Shown: one piece after another, positions 36,066 through 45,403 of the stretch
How positions within the stretch are numbered: the first letter of the stretch is position 1
Layout: each line of letters starts with the position of its first letter
Assembly: GCA_030606485.1 (NCBI GenBank)
Contig: JAUWGH010000003.1
Location: forward strand, 372,001 to 436,000
DNA length: 64,000 nucleotides
Direction: 5' to 3'
From: Promethearchaeota archaeon
Lineage (GTDB): Archaea; Asgardarchaeota; Lokiarchaeia; Sigyniarchaeales; SOKP01
Made by a program: the position numbers and the translations under genes
The notes under the pieces: generated by a model
Database searches by the model: none
Told to the model about the DNA's origin: nothing
What the model saw: only the letters and a program-made list of their open reading frames with translations

Positions 36066-36221
36066 GCTTTTTATAAAAATTTTTCCTTATTATATACTAG
36101 AAAATTAATAAAATAATAAAAAAGTGTTTAATACCTATTAAGACGGTTATGCTATTGTGCTAATTATTTAATTCTTATGTATGCATAAAGTTTGAAAAGG
36201 GTATAAGGTTGAAGAATAAGT

Positions 36222-36605
36222 ATGGATAAAATAACTGAAAGTTTTGAAAATTATTTAAAAGCTATTTATTTAATTTCGAAAAAAAATAGGGGTGGCTGGG
36301 TTTCCAATTCGGAAATATCCGATTTTTTAGGGGTTAAACCACCATCAGTAACCAGTATACTGCATAAATTAAAACAGAAAGATTTTGTTAATTGGAAGCC
36401 TAGAAAATCGTTAAGATTAACCTCAAAAGGAAAAATAGTTGCTCAAAATATTATTGATAAATATAATCATTTAAAACATTTTTTTAAGGATGTTTTGAAA
36501 TTAAAGGATGCATTATTATTAGAAAATTTGTGCTGTGGGATTGAGCATCACATTACTCCAGAGGTTTCTAAAGCGTTAGAGAATCTTTATATTGATCAAA
36601 TATAA
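36222..36605 (+). CDS. DtxR/MntR-family metal-dependent regulator
   Basis: 127 residues. The N-terminal winged helix is ESFENYLKAIYLIS and VSNSEISDFLGVKPPSVTSI, with KLKQKDFVNWKPRKSLRLTS as wing. The dimerisation and metal part is shortened but has HLKHFFKDVL and the ligand-like cluster CCGIEHHITPEV. It lacks the SH3-like FeoA domain of larger DtxR members, as MntR does. Such regulators respond to Fe or Mn. It is divergent from Fe-S assembly genes and preceded by two palindromes. Confidence 0.88.
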   Translation: MDKITESFENYLKAIYLISKKNRGGWVSNSEISDFLGVKPPSVTSILHKLKQKDFVNWKPRKSLRLTSKGKIVAQNIIDKYNHLKHFFKDVLKLKDALLLENLCCGIEHHITPEVSKALENLYIDQI

Positions 36606-36782
36606 TTTATTATTTTTTAACTATTTTTAAGAGCTTAAAAAACGTCAAAAAATTCTGTATCTTTTATCAATCGATATGCATTAAAAAAGATCCTTAATTT
36701 TTTCTTTTTTTAATGAAAAATCACTTTGTATTAAAACTCTAATAATAAAAATAAAATAATTGAGGTTTTTTATTTAATCATT

Positions 36783-37796
36783 ATGGCAAAAGTAATCTAT
36801 ATTTCAGAACAGAGCATTGGAGAAGCATGGCTTTCCGTCTTAACTGAAGTTTTATGTGAGGGGGATGATATCAAGACTGAATATGATAAACCAGACACAC
36901 CACCTTCTAAAGATGCAACAGTATTAATTGAAGTAAAAAAACCATTAAGTAAACCGATAAAAAGAAAAGATAAAATAATTAAAATCAAGTCAAAATTTGG
37001 AAATTCTTATGAAGTATATGGTGTCATGGCTGATACTTTTCTCATAGGCTCTGTACAAAGTGGATATATTGAAGAAATAATGGAAGGTGTTCATGATCAT
37101 TACCTATGGAACTCATCTAAAAGCTTTCCATATTCATATCATGACCGAATTTATAATTATGCTGCGTTTTCTTTAGAAGATTCTGAAAAGAAGGATTATA
37201 TCGTTAATTTGATTGATAAAAACAAGGTAAAAACTCATGAAAAACTAAAATTCGCTAAAAAAGTAATCACATCTGGAGAAACTGAAATCTGGAAGTTGCC
37301 AAATGGGCTTGAATTAGATCTTGGTAAAGAGATAAGCGAACAGATAGGAATAAATAACATTATTCTAAGTGTATTGGATTTACCAAGGATTAATCAGATA
37401 GATTATATAATAAATAAATTAAAAGATAAACCTTATACCCGGAGAGCGCAAGCAACAACCTGGAGACCCTATATTGATCCTTATTCCGAAGATCCGCCTT
37501 GTCTTCAGAGATTATTTTTTCGCGTAAAGGATGATGAGTTAATATTGCAGACTTGTTGGAGAAGTCGAGATTTATTTAGAGCATGGGAAGCAAACGTGAA
37601 TGGGATGGTTAGAATTCAAAAATATATTGCTGATGAATTAAATGTTGGAATGGGGCATTATTTAGATTTTAGTAATTCATTGCATATCTACGGAGATACA
37701 GTAAAAGACCTGATAGATATATTTAAAATAATGGAAAATCGTAATGAATTACAGCCAAAGATTATCAAAAAGCTTAAAGAGTTTAACTATTTGTAG
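36783..37796 (+). CDS. thyA: Thymidylate synthase, archaeal ThyA type
   Basis: 337 residues. The catalytic cysteine is Cys240 in DPPCLQRLFFRV; around it are the phosphate-binding arginines of YTRRAQATTWRPY and CWRSRDLFRAW. The nucleotide-binding asparagine lies in EANVNGMVRIQKYIA and the last motif is DFSNSLHIYG. ThyA methylates dUMP using methylene-folate (or methylene-methanopterin-type carriers in archaea). An N-terminal region of about 100 residues is archaeal-type. Hydroxymethylase activity on dCMP is a less likely alternative. Monocistronic. Confidence 0.85.
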   Translation: MAKVIYISEQSIGEAWLSVLTEVLCEGDDIKTEYDKPDTPPSKDATVLIEVKKPLSKPIKRKDKIIKIKSKFGNSYEVYGVMADTFLIGSVQSGYIEEIMEGVHDHYLWNSSKSFPYSYHDRIYNYAAFSLEDSEKKDYIVNLIDKNKVKTHEKLKFAKKVITSGETEIWKLPNGLELDLGKEISEQIGINNIILSVLDLPRINQIDYIINKLKDKPYTRRAQATTWRPYIDPYSEDPPCLQRLFFRVKDDELILQTCWRSRDLFRAWEANVNGMVRIQKYIADELNVGMGHYLDFSNSLHIYGDTVKDLIDIFKIMENRNELQPKIIKKLKEFNYL

Positions 37797-37826
37797 GAAA
37801 AAAAAACTGCTTTTTTCCTCACAATT

Positions 37827-39443
37827 TTATTTTTTTTTATAGACTGTCTTTCCTCGAATAATAGTTTCCATTACTTTGATTTCTTTTATTTGGTCTTTCG
37901 AAACTTCAAGAGGGTTTTTATCTAAAATCACAAAGTCAGCTAATTTTCCCGGTTCGATAGTTCCTTTTATATTTTCCTCAAAAGCCGCGTATGCACCATT
38001 AATCGTATAGGCTTTAAGTGCTTCTCTCATAGATAAACATTCTTCGGGGATAAAACCATTTCGAGTTACTATCGCATGAAGTCCTAGAATAACATCTGGA
38101 TCCTCAACGGGACAATCAGACCCGGCACAAAAAACAACACCAGAATTAACTACAGATCTCAATGGATAAGTATATTTACAACGCTCTTTACCTAATCTTT
38201 TCTCCAACCAAGTATATTCAGAGTTTATGAAAGGAGGTTGACTAGAACAAATTAAATTCAATTCTTTCATATCTTTTATGACATCAGAAGTTAACATTGA
38301 AGCATGTTCAATTCTATGTCGATGATCTTTCCGTGGAAATTCTTTTAGAAGTCTTTTATATAAATCTACAACAATTTTATTTCCCTTATCACCAATTGCA
38401 TGTATTGCAATTTGGAAACCGAGGTTATGAGCAATTTTCATTCGATTGTAAAGCTCTTCTTCGTCAATAACTAAAAAACCAATCTTATCAGGTTGATCTG
38501 AAAATGGTTCGAACATACAGGCTGTAGCAGCACCAAAGGTACCATCTGCAAATAGTTTAAGGCAATTTATTTTGAATTTTCCATCTTCCTTTCCTTCATC
38601 TAGCGGTGGCTTTTTAATTCTTTTTATTTTTTTAGGGTTAATAGCGGAAATCATAAGGTACCAATTCTGTAGAACTTTATCAATAATAGTTTTTAGAATT
38701 GGTATTTCTACACCTCCTAAATTGCCTAATTCACCACCTTTTTCCATTTGAACAATTCCATGGACGCTAGTAATACCTTTACTTGCTAAAACTTTAAAAA
38801 CTTTCGAAGATGTAGCCTTAATTTCATCAGGATTAGGAAAAGATATTTTAGAGAATATTAAAGGTAAAGTCGTCTCAGATAAAACGCCTGTAAGATCTCC
38901 ATTTTCATTTTTACGAATTTCACCACCTTCGGGAGGGACAGTATCAATGTTAATATTTGCAAATTCTAATGCCATACTATTAGCTATTCCTATATGCCCA
39001 TCATATCTCAATAGAAAAACAGGGTTATCAGGAGAAACCAGATCCAAATCCCATCGAGTTGGTAATTTGGGAATATCAAAATTTTCTTCTTTCAAACTCA
39101 ATCCAAATATCCATTCCCTTGGTTTTTTATTTTCAACTGCTTCTTTTAATAGATCTTGAAGTTCTTTTAAATTTCGGATTTTAGATAGATCAAGATTTAA
39201 GAAGTAAAATAAAAACAAAATTGGATGAATATGTGAATCAATAAATCCTGGAAGTAATGTTTTTCCATTTAAATTAATCAATTCATAATTTTCTCCTACA
39301 TTTTTCTTAACTTCTTCAAGGTCTCCGACTGTGGTGATTTTCTCGTAATTGATTCCAACCGCTTCTGCAATTGGTTGGAAGTCATTCATAGTAATAATAT
39401 TATTTCCGAAAAAGATCTTTTTATTCAAATTCTGATTTACCAT
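37827..39443 (-). CDS. Amidohydrolase family 3 protein (YtcJ-like)
   Basis: 538 residues. Metal motif GFIDSHIHPIL after the N-terminal beta sandwich, then LFADGTFGAATACMFEPF, IAIHAIGDKGNKIVVDLYKR, the histidine of HRHRIEHASMLT and the aspartate of FCAGSDCPVEDP. The C-terminal sandwich ends with GTIEPGKLADFVILDKNPL. This matches the YtcJ/LAF3 group of amidohydrolases, whose substrates are mostly unknown amides or esters. No signal peptide. Convergent with thyA, 30 bases between stops. Confidence 0.88.
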   Translation of the reverse strand: MVNQNLNKKIFFGNNIITMNDFQPIAEAVGINYEKITTVGDLEEVKKNVGENYELINLNGKTLLPGFIDSHIHPILFLFYFLNLDLSKIRNLKELQDLLKEAVENKKPREWIFGLSLKEENFDIPKLPTRWDLDLVSPDNPVFLLRYDGHIGIANSMALEFANINIDTVPPEGGEIRKNENGDLTGVLSETTLPLIFSKISFPNPDEIKATSSKVFKVLASKGITSVHGIVQMEKGGELGNLGGVEIPILKTIIDKVLQNWYLMISAINPKKIKRIKKPPLDEGKEDGKFKINCLKLFADGTFGAATACMFEPFSDQPDKIGFLVIDEEELYNRMKIAHNLGFQIAIHAIGDKGNKIVVDLYKRLLKEFPRKDHRHRIEHASMLTSDVIKDMKELNLICSSQPPFINSEYTWLEKRLGKERCKYTYPLRSVVNSGVVFCAGSDCPVEDPDVILGLHAIVTRNGFIPEECLSMREALKAYTINGAYAAFEENIKGTIEPGKLADFVILDKNPLEVSKDQIKEIKVMETIIRGKTVYKKK

Positions 39444-39710
39444 AATAAATTTTATAACTTTTTCCTTTTAAAAATGAATATGAATACTTATTATGAAATA
39501 TTATTTGTATTTTTGTAATTTATAACATATATTTAGAAAGTAGGATATCAAAAAGATCAAAATAATGCAGAATTACAATAAATAAAGCCAGATTCTTAAA
39601 TACTTCACACTCTTAATAATATTATTAGTATTTAAACTTTTATAAATAACGCTGCTGAAAATAGTAATCATAATTTTGATTAATTATTCATAATTAAGGT
39701 GAAAAAATTA

Positions 39711-41195
39711 ATGGTTGAAATAGAAAAAACTGTTGGCGAAGAGGGTAAAGAACTAGTGATTCACAAAAAGATACCAAATCATGGGGCTGTATTAAAAGAA
39801 TTGATTGATATAGTTGGTGAAGATTATGTAATGGATGGGTCTGCAAGTCTATTTGTCTATTCGGGGGATATGACCGAAAATGTCGCTCATATGCCTGAGT
39901 TTGTAGTGGCACCCATAACCGCTGATGAAGTTCAAAAGATCATTTTACTGGCTAACAGAGAAAAAATACCTGTAGTTCCATTCGTATCAGGTAGCAACTT
40001 AGGAGGTCTTGCAATTCCGCTTGAGGGAGGTATTATTGTTGATCTGAAGAGAATGAATAAAATATTAGAGGTAAATGAGCGGGATCTGTATGCAATTATA
40101 GAAGCAGGTGTTACTTTCGCAGATATAAAAGATTATCTTGATAAGAATCATCCAAATTTAGTTTATACTTATACTTATGCTACACCAGCTGCAGGAGTTG
40201 TTCCTAACGCACTTTTGGAAGGACTTGTTACATTATCTGCAAAATATGGAGCAACTGTTGCATTTATTAATGGTCTTGAGGCAGTACTTCCAACGGGTGA
40301 AATTGTAAAGGTAGGATCTTGTGCCACAAGCAAATATTGGTTTAGTCGCAATCCTCTGCCTGATCTAGTCGGACTTTTTACTTCTTGGCAAGGTATGACT
40401 GGCATTGTTACAAAGCTTGCGATTCAACTCGATCCTAAACCAGCTTACACAGGCATTAAAATGATAATGTCAGATGAGGTACACGAATCTTTTCAATTAA
40501 TGGAAGAATTGGGTAGAGCACAAATTTTAGATAATCTCATCATGTTTAATTGGGGATTGGTTTTGGCGGTAATTCAAATGCCTAGAGAAGTTGCTGGAAG
40601 TGAGAAAGATGAGGCTTCACCAACTATATATTTGGAAATGGATTACTCAGCAATAAATACAATAAAAGAACTTGAAGCAAAAGAAGAAATAATAGAGACA
40701 CTTGCTAAGAAATATGAATGTGGTCTCTGGGATTATAAAGATGTAGGAGATGGGATAACTAAGGTTCTTGATGTCCCGATGACTTTTGCAGGATTATTTA
40801 CTCACGGACCTGGTGGTTTAACTTGGATTGGTGCTTATGGTCCTTGCAGTCAGTATGAAACTGCCTATAATGTTGCAAATGAAGTATTCTCTAGACATCC
40901 AAGATTTACTCCATGGCTTTATGCAAAAACCTTTAAACACGGACACTTTGGAGCGATGAGAACCCTCATTGGCTTTGATAGATCAAATGCAGAAGAAGTG
41001 AGAGAGACCAGAGAACTTATGAGAGAAATGGCAAAAGGGTTAATGGATATTGGATATATACCTTATAAAACACCAGTAGAGATTTCTGAAATGGTACTAA
41101 AGAGGAGTGACCCGAATTTCGCATTATTCATGAAAAAAATCAAGAATGCATTAGACCCTAATCGAATAATGAATCCAGGAAGGTGGGGATTATAA
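39711..41195 (+). CDS. FAD-linked oxidase (GlcD/D-lactate dehydrogenase type)
   Basis: 494 residues from ATG 39711, with AAGGTG nine bases upstream (GTG 39699 also in frame). The FAD-binding PCMH domain shows PEFVVAPITADEVQKIILLA, the pyrophosphate loop VPFVSGSNLGGLAIPLEGG and LYAIIEAGVTFADIKDYL. The cap domain ends with the family motif DPNRIMNPGRWG. Such flavoproteins oxidise 2-hydroxy acids and pass electrons to an Fe-S partner, here encoded by the overlapping next gene. First gene of a block transcribed in one direction to 50.1 kb. Confidence 0.88.
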   Translation: MVEIEKTVGEEGKELVIHKKIPNHGAVLKELIDIVGEDYVMDGSASLFVYSGDMTENVAHMPEFVVAPITADEVQKIILLANREKIPVVPFVSGSNLGGLAIPLEGGIIVDLKRMNKILEVNERDLYAIIEAGVTFADIKDYLDKNHPNLVYTYTYATPAAGVVPNALLEGLVTLSAKYGATVAFINGLEAVLPTGEIVKVGSCATSKYWFSRNPLPDLVGLFTSWQGMTGIVTKLAIQLDPKPAYTGIKMIMSDEVHESFQLMEELGRAQILDNLIMFNWGLVLAVIQMPREVAGSEKDEASPTIYLEMDYSAINTIKELEAKEEIIETLAKKYECGLWDYKDVGDGITKVLDVPMTFAGLFTHGPGGLTWIGAYGPCSQYETAYNVANEVFSRHPRFTPWLYAKTFKHGHFGAMRTLIGFDRSNAEEVRETRELMREMAKGLMDIGYIPYKTPVEISEMVLKRSDPNFALFMKKIKNALDPNRIMNPGRWGL

Positions 41196-42376
41196 CTGAA
41201 ATAGAAAATTGGACACATATGTGTACCAGATGTGGAACTTGCCATAATGTATACAAACTTAAATTATGGGAAAAAAGCATTCCTGATTGGTTAACAATTT
41301 GTCCTGCAGGTGAAAAATATGGGTTTGAACCTTACTTTCCTAGTGGTAAAATGTGGATTGCCAGAGGAATAACTGAAGGAAAGTTGGAATTGGATGATCC
41401 TGAACTTTTAAAGATAATCTATAGTTGTACTTTATGTGGAAACTGCGAAACGCAATGTCAAACAGATATACTTAAGGATCATATAACAGAGATAATTGAA
41501 ACATTAAGAGAGAGGATTGTAGAAGCTGGATTAGGACCTATGCCGAAACAAAAGGAATTTGGAGAATGGACTAAAAAAGAACACAACCCTTATTTGGAAC
41601 CTCACGAAGATAGACTGAATTGGCTCCCATTCGATAAATCCGAATTACCTGAGCAAGCAGATATAATATATTTTGTAGGTTGTACGTCTTCTTATAGACA
41701 GAAGAACATAGCATCAGCCACCGCAAATATTTTAAAAAAATTGGGTGTCAACTTTACAATTTCAAAGGATGAATGGTGTTGTGGCTCCCCACTACAGAGA
41801 ACTGGACAAGTCAAAATTGCAAAGGAGTGCGCAGAGCACAATATTGAGATACTGAAAAAAACCGGTGCCAAACGAGTTGTAACATCATGCGCTGGATGTT
41901 ATAGAATGTTGGTCAAAGATTACAAAGAGAGATACGAGTTGGATTACGATTTTGAAATTATTCATTTCCCTGATTTCCTTTTGGATTTATTAAATAAAGG
42001 AGAATTAAAACTCGAAAAGAGTATCAACAGAACGATAACATACCATGACCCATGCCACATCGGACGACATATGGGAATATATGATTCGCCCCGAGAGATG
42101 TTAGAGAAAATTCCTGGTATTAAGCTGGTTGAAATGGAGCGAATCAAGGAAAACGCTTGGTGCTGTGGATCTGGAGGAGGAGTAAAATCAGGTTTCAGTG
42201 ATTTGGCGATGTTTGCTGCGAAGGAAAGATGTGATGAGGCTATGAAAACAGGTGCTCAAGCTTTAGTATCTACTTGCCCTTTCTGCTGGCGGAATTTAAA
42301 TGACGCAATTGAGGTGAATAACCTTAACCTAAAAATGTACGACCTTGTTGAACTCATTTGGGAAATAATTAAATAA
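41183..42376 (+). CDS. CCG-domain Fe-S oxidoreductase (GlcF/HdrD-like)
   Basis: 397 residues from GTG 41183, which sits inside the 3' end of the FAD oxidase (13-base overlap) behind AGGAAG. The N-terminal cluster sites are CTRCGTCHN followed by CPAG and, near residue 77, CTLCGNCETQCQTD. Two CCG domains follow: WCCGSPLQRTG with CAGCYRML, and CHIGRHMGIY with WCCGSGGG and CPFC. Heterodisulfide-reductase-type CCG domains bind special [4Fe-4S] clusters. With the FAD oxidase it forms a two-subunit dehydrogenase as in glycolate or lactate oxidation complexes. Confidence 0.88.
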   Translation: MGIITEIENWTHMCTRCGTCHNVYKLKLWEKSIPDWLTICPAGEKYGFEPYFPSGKMWIARGITEGKLELDDPELLKIIYSCTLCGNCETQCQTDILKDHITEIIETLRERIVEAGLGPMPKQKEFGEWTKKEHNPYLEPHEDRLNWLPFDKSELPEQADIIYFVGCTSSYRQKNIASATANILKKLGVNFTISKDEWCCGSPLQRTGQVKIAKECAEHNIEILKKTGAKRVVTSCAGCYRMLVKDYKERYELDYDFEIIHFPDFLLDLLNKGELKLEKSINRTITYHDPCHIGRHMGIYDSPREMLEKIPGIKLVEMERIKENAWCCGSGGGVKSGFSDLAMFAAKERCDEAMKTGAQALVSTCPFCWRNLNDAIEVNNLNLKMYDLVELIWEIIK

Positions 42377-42488
42377 AAAGAGTGGATTAAAAAATAAAAA
42401 GGAAATGAGTCATTAAATAAATAATAATAAAAAAATCAATAAATAGTAGTATAAAAAAAATAAATAAATACATAAAAAGGGAAGATAA

Positions 42489-43373
42489 ATGTGTAGAATC
42501 TGTGTACAATATGGAGATGGGAAAAAGTGGTATTTAAACCCAAAGAACTACAGTGATGAAGTAATCTACGGTGAAATGACAAAACTAAAAGTGGATGATA
42601 CAATGGTGGGTCAACTTCTTGACCTAAAGGGCACAATACAGGAAATTTTTAGCACTGCGAAACGCTTCAAATATGACATAGGTTTTGGCGAAAAGGTAGA
42701 TCTTATTTTTCAAGATTTGGATGATGATATAGCGCAAACAATGCGGGAAGGCCTTCCAGATCTCATGGATCAAGCAGTCGGCGGGCAGGTGGTTCCACTC
42801 GAGGATGTCGAGAAAATAATTGATCTAAATGAAGGAGACATTTATATGCATCCATGCATATGCCGGAAATATTACGGTGGAATAGAAAAAGCGTGCTGTA
42901 TGTCACTAAGACCATTGGCTAAAGACTTACAGAAAAATGTTGGATCCTGGGATACTCCAAACAAAATGGTTTCTAAGGAAGAGGCAAAAGAGAAGTTAAG
43001 GGAATTTGACAAGGAAGGCTTGGTTCATGGAATCTTTTGGGCTCCGATCCCAGTTCCTGCTGAAATTTGTAATTGCGAATATCCGTACTGCATAGCACTT
43101 AGAGGAAGGCTCCACTATAATGTAGTGGATGCATATAGAAAAGGAGAATATGTTTCTCTCGTGGATCCCGATAAATGTAATGGGTGTGGTGGCACACCTC
43201 GTTGTCAATCTAAATGCACATTCGGTGCCTTGAAATACTCACCGACTAATGGCAAAGTAAGTGTAAATCAGATGCAGTGCTGGGGTTGCGGTGTATGTAG
43301 AACGGCATGTCCAAACAATGCTATAACACTTGTACCTCGTGAAGAATTTCCCCAATTAAAAAATGTATGGTGA
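42489..43373 (+). CDS. Multi-cluster Fe-S protein (ferredoxin-type C-terminus)
   Basis: 294 residues. The C-terminal third is a two-cluster ferredoxin (CNGCGGTPRCQSKCTFGALK; CWGCGVCRTACPNNAIT). The middle has extra cysteine sites HPCICRKYYGGIEKACC and EICNCEYPYC. The layout (CICR, then EEAKEKL..GLVHG, then C-x-C, then ferredoxin) is shared with the protein at 54665, so both are one family. It probably ferries electrons for the neighbouring oxidoreductases. Preceded by an A-rich leader with AAAGGGAAG before ATG 42489; the next gene follows after nine bases. Confidence 0.85.
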   Translation: MCRICVQYGDGKKWYLNPKNYSDEVIYGEMTKLKVDDTMVGQLLDLKGTIQEIFSTAKRFKYDIGFGEKVDLIFQDLDDDIAQTMREGLPDLMDQAVGGQVVPLEDVEKIIDLNEGDIYMHPCICRKYYGGIEKACCMSLRPLAKDLQKNVGSWDTPNKMVSKEEAKEKLREFDKEGLVHGIFWAPIPVPAEICNCEYPYCIALRGRLHYNVVDAYRKGEYVSLVDPDKCNGCGGTPRCQSKCTFGALKYSPTNGKVSVNQMQCWGCGVCRTACPNNAITLVPREEFPQLKNVW

Positions 43374-43382
43374 TATTAAAAA

Positions 43383-43637
43383 ATGGTAACAATAAGACCT
43401 GTAATAAACTACGACAAGGAGAAATGCGGAGATCCGAGTGCTTGTCTGAAGTGTATAAGGATCTGCCCCTATTGTGTACTAGCTTATATACCATTAGAGA
43501 CTCCGGAACCAGGTAAGCCACCTGAAGACTGGGTCGTTGTTTCAACATGCCGCGTTATGTGTACTTATCCTACATGCAAATTATGTGTTGAGGTCTGTCC
43601 AAATGACGCTCTTAATATCACTATTCCCAGCTGGTAA
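43383..43637 (+). CDS. Small ferredoxin-like protein
   Basis: 84 residues with two cysteine groups, CGDPSACLKCIRICPYCVL and CRVMCTYPTCKLCVEVCPND, consistent with two [4Fe-4S] clusters, though the first group is stretched relative to a classical ferredoxin. It begins nine bases after the preceding Fe-S gene, clearly co-transcribed. Likely electron carrier for the FAD/Fe-S or tungsten enzymes of the block. Confidence 0.85.
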   Translation: MVTIRPVINYDKEKCGDPSACLKCIRICPYCVLAYIPLETPEPGKPPEDWVVVSTCRVMCTYPTCKLCVEVCPNDALNITIPSW

Positions 43638-43726
43638 GTTTTTATGAATTTATTATCAAAATATTCTTTTTTTTATTTAAAAGTCATTAAAATAATAAGC
43701 GAATTTTCTTGATCAGTTTAATAAGC

Positions 43727-44377
43727 ATGAAAGGCCTTTGTGCTGCTACAGCAGCCTATTTTTCTTCACAAGGCTATTTTACAAGACGGAACTTTGAGAC
43801 ACAAGGATTAAAATCTGTGGATATGGTTTGTATCATGCCTAGACTTTCTGACCTGAAGAAGAGGATTAAAAGTAAATATTTTGTTCCTTCAGGTGTTCTA
43901 TATACCCTAATAGGTCAGGGGTGGAAGACCAGCGAGGAGATAGCAGTGGAAATAGGTTCGGATACTCTATTTGTTAGCTCCATATTGGATGAGATATATA
44001 AGGATGGATGGGTGGAAAAGAAAAATGAGACAGACAAAGTTCACTGGACACTTAAAGATTACAGGATTCCTTCTAAAGATTGTGTAATGGCGCATTGTAG
44101 GTATAAAAAATTCATGGAGTTCTATGAAAAGCTCAGCGACTTTGATGGATGTTATAATAAGATGTATTTTATTTTTCCTTACCCAATAGACGAGGAGTTT
44201 ATGGATTTATGCCATGAAAAAGGAATAGGAATTCTGATTTTCTATGAAAGAGTAGGATTGTTTAAAGAACTACTTCCGCCAGAGTTAAAAACGGTCACTA
44301 ACTTAAAAGTATATGCAAACCTCTGCGAGGTTATCATCAAGGAGAATCTTCTATACAGATCAATAGATAGCATTTAA
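43727..44377 (+). CDS. Uncharacterised winged-helix domain protein
   Basis: 216 residues from ATG 43727 (a TTG at 43709 is in frame). A winged helix lies at about 55-115: VLYTLIGQGWKTSEEIAVEI, SSILDEIYKDGWVEKK. The C-terminal half is an alpha/beta domain with CHEKGIGILIFYE and ANLCEVIIKEN, reminiscent of restriction-like or ligand-sensing folds but not recognised. Four cysteines (CVMAHC; C in DGCY; C in LCHEK) could bind metal. It is 23 bases before the CooC-like gene and may be the local regulator (inference). Confidence 0.6.
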   Translation: MKGLCAATAAYFSSQGYFTRRNFETQGLKSVDMVCIMPRLSDLKKRIKSKYFVPSGVLYTLIGQGWKTSEEIAVEIGSDTLFVSSILDEIYKDGWVEKKNETDKVHWTLKDYRIPSKDCVMAHCRYKKFMEFYEKLSDFDGCYNKMYFIFPYPIDEEFMDLCHEKGIGILIFYERVGLFKELLPPELKTVTNLKVYANLCEVIIKENLLYRSIDSI

Positions 44378-44400
44378 GGAGATGTAAAGAGGGTATCATC

Positions 44401-45174
44401 ATGGCTTTGAGGAAAGCATTAACATTATCAGTCTCTGGTAAAGGGGGTGCGGGAAAGACAACAATAACTGCATTATTACTGAAAATATTATTGGAATCTG
44501 GTAAACAGGATATCCTTGTGATAGATGCAGACCCCGCTATGAATTTGCCGAATGTTCTTGGGATTGAATTGAAGGGAAAGACCACTTTAGGGATGATTCT
44601 AGATAAGAAGAAAGATGAATTAGAGTTAGGAACGCACTTCTACGGAAAACTTTTAGAGGGGGAAATCTGGGAGAGTATTATCAACCAGAATGGTTTTGAT
44701 ATGCTCATTATGGGACGAACAAAAGGTGAGGGTTGTTATTGCTCCCTTGATAGTTTTGCCGCTATAATAATTGAATCTCTAACCAAGATGTATGATTTTA
44801 TTCTTATTGATTTCTATGCAGGATTTGAACATCTTAGCCGAAGAACCGACAGATTTGCTGATATCCTTTTAATTGTAACAGATCCGTCTAAAATGGGATT
44901 TGGGACATCTCGCCGCATTAAAGAACTAATTGAAGAAGTTAATATATCGTTTAAAGATGTTTTTTTGGTGGGAAATAGATTTAATATAAAATTAGAACGA
45001 CAACTTTCCAATTTTTCTAAAGAGATCGGAGTTAAATATGCAGGAATAATTCCATACGACCAGAATGTTGCAGAATTCAATATGAAAGGTAAATCACTAA
45101 TGCATATACCTAAAGATTCATTGGCATTTATTTTTGCAAAAAGATTTTATGAAATAATATTCAAAAAGTTCTAA
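44401..45174 (+). CDS. CooC-like metal-insertion ATPase
   Basis: 257 residues, MinD/SIMIBI-class P-loop ATPase. Deviant Walker A is SGKGGAGKTT, switch I-like VIDADPAMNLPNVLG, and the diagnostic MGRTKGEGCYCSLDS contains Cys112 and Cys114, the same spacing and position as the metal-binding CxC of CooC1. The following DFYAGFEHLSRRTDR matches the CooC DNEAGLEHLSRR stretch, with changes. CooC loads nickel into CO dehydrogenase. No CODH gene is in the window, so its client may be elsewhere or be a neighbour. Good ribosome site (GGAGATGTAAAGAGG) before ATG 44401. Confidence 0.85.
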   Translation: MALRKALTLSVSGKGGAGKTTITALLLKILLESGKQDILVIDADPAMNLPNVLGIELKGKTTLGMILDKKKDELELGTHFYGKLLEGEIWESIINQNGFDMLIMGRTKGEGCYCSLDSFAAIIIESLTKMYDFILIDFYAGFEHLSRRTDRFADILLIVTDPSKMGFGTSRRIKELIEEVNISFKDVFLVGNRFNIKLERQLSNFSKEIGVKYAGIIPYDQNVAEFNMKGKSLMHIPKDSLAFIFAKRFYEIIFKKF

Positions 45175-45403
45175 ATTCTACACGATTATTAAATAACTCG
45201 GAGAATTAATCAATAATTTACTGTTAATTTTTACCATATGAGCTTATTTTACCAACTCATAAAGATATAATGCTTTTTAAAAAAAAATCAATATAAATTT
45301 ATATATAAAAGATGAAATTATTAAATAATTTTAGAATAAAAAAAATAACTATAAAAAAAACTAAAATAAAATAAATAAAGACTTTATTAATGGAGAATTG
45401 AAA

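Larger units (their letters stand above)
35782..36221. other. 440-base divergent intergenic region
   Basis: No gene is visible on either strand. It carries the promoters of the Mrp/IscU operon (leftward) and the DtxR-family gene (rightward), plus two copies of the palindrome TGAATAATTATTCA about 165 bases apart. The rest is A/T-rich with no strong hairpin. Confidence 0.6.
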
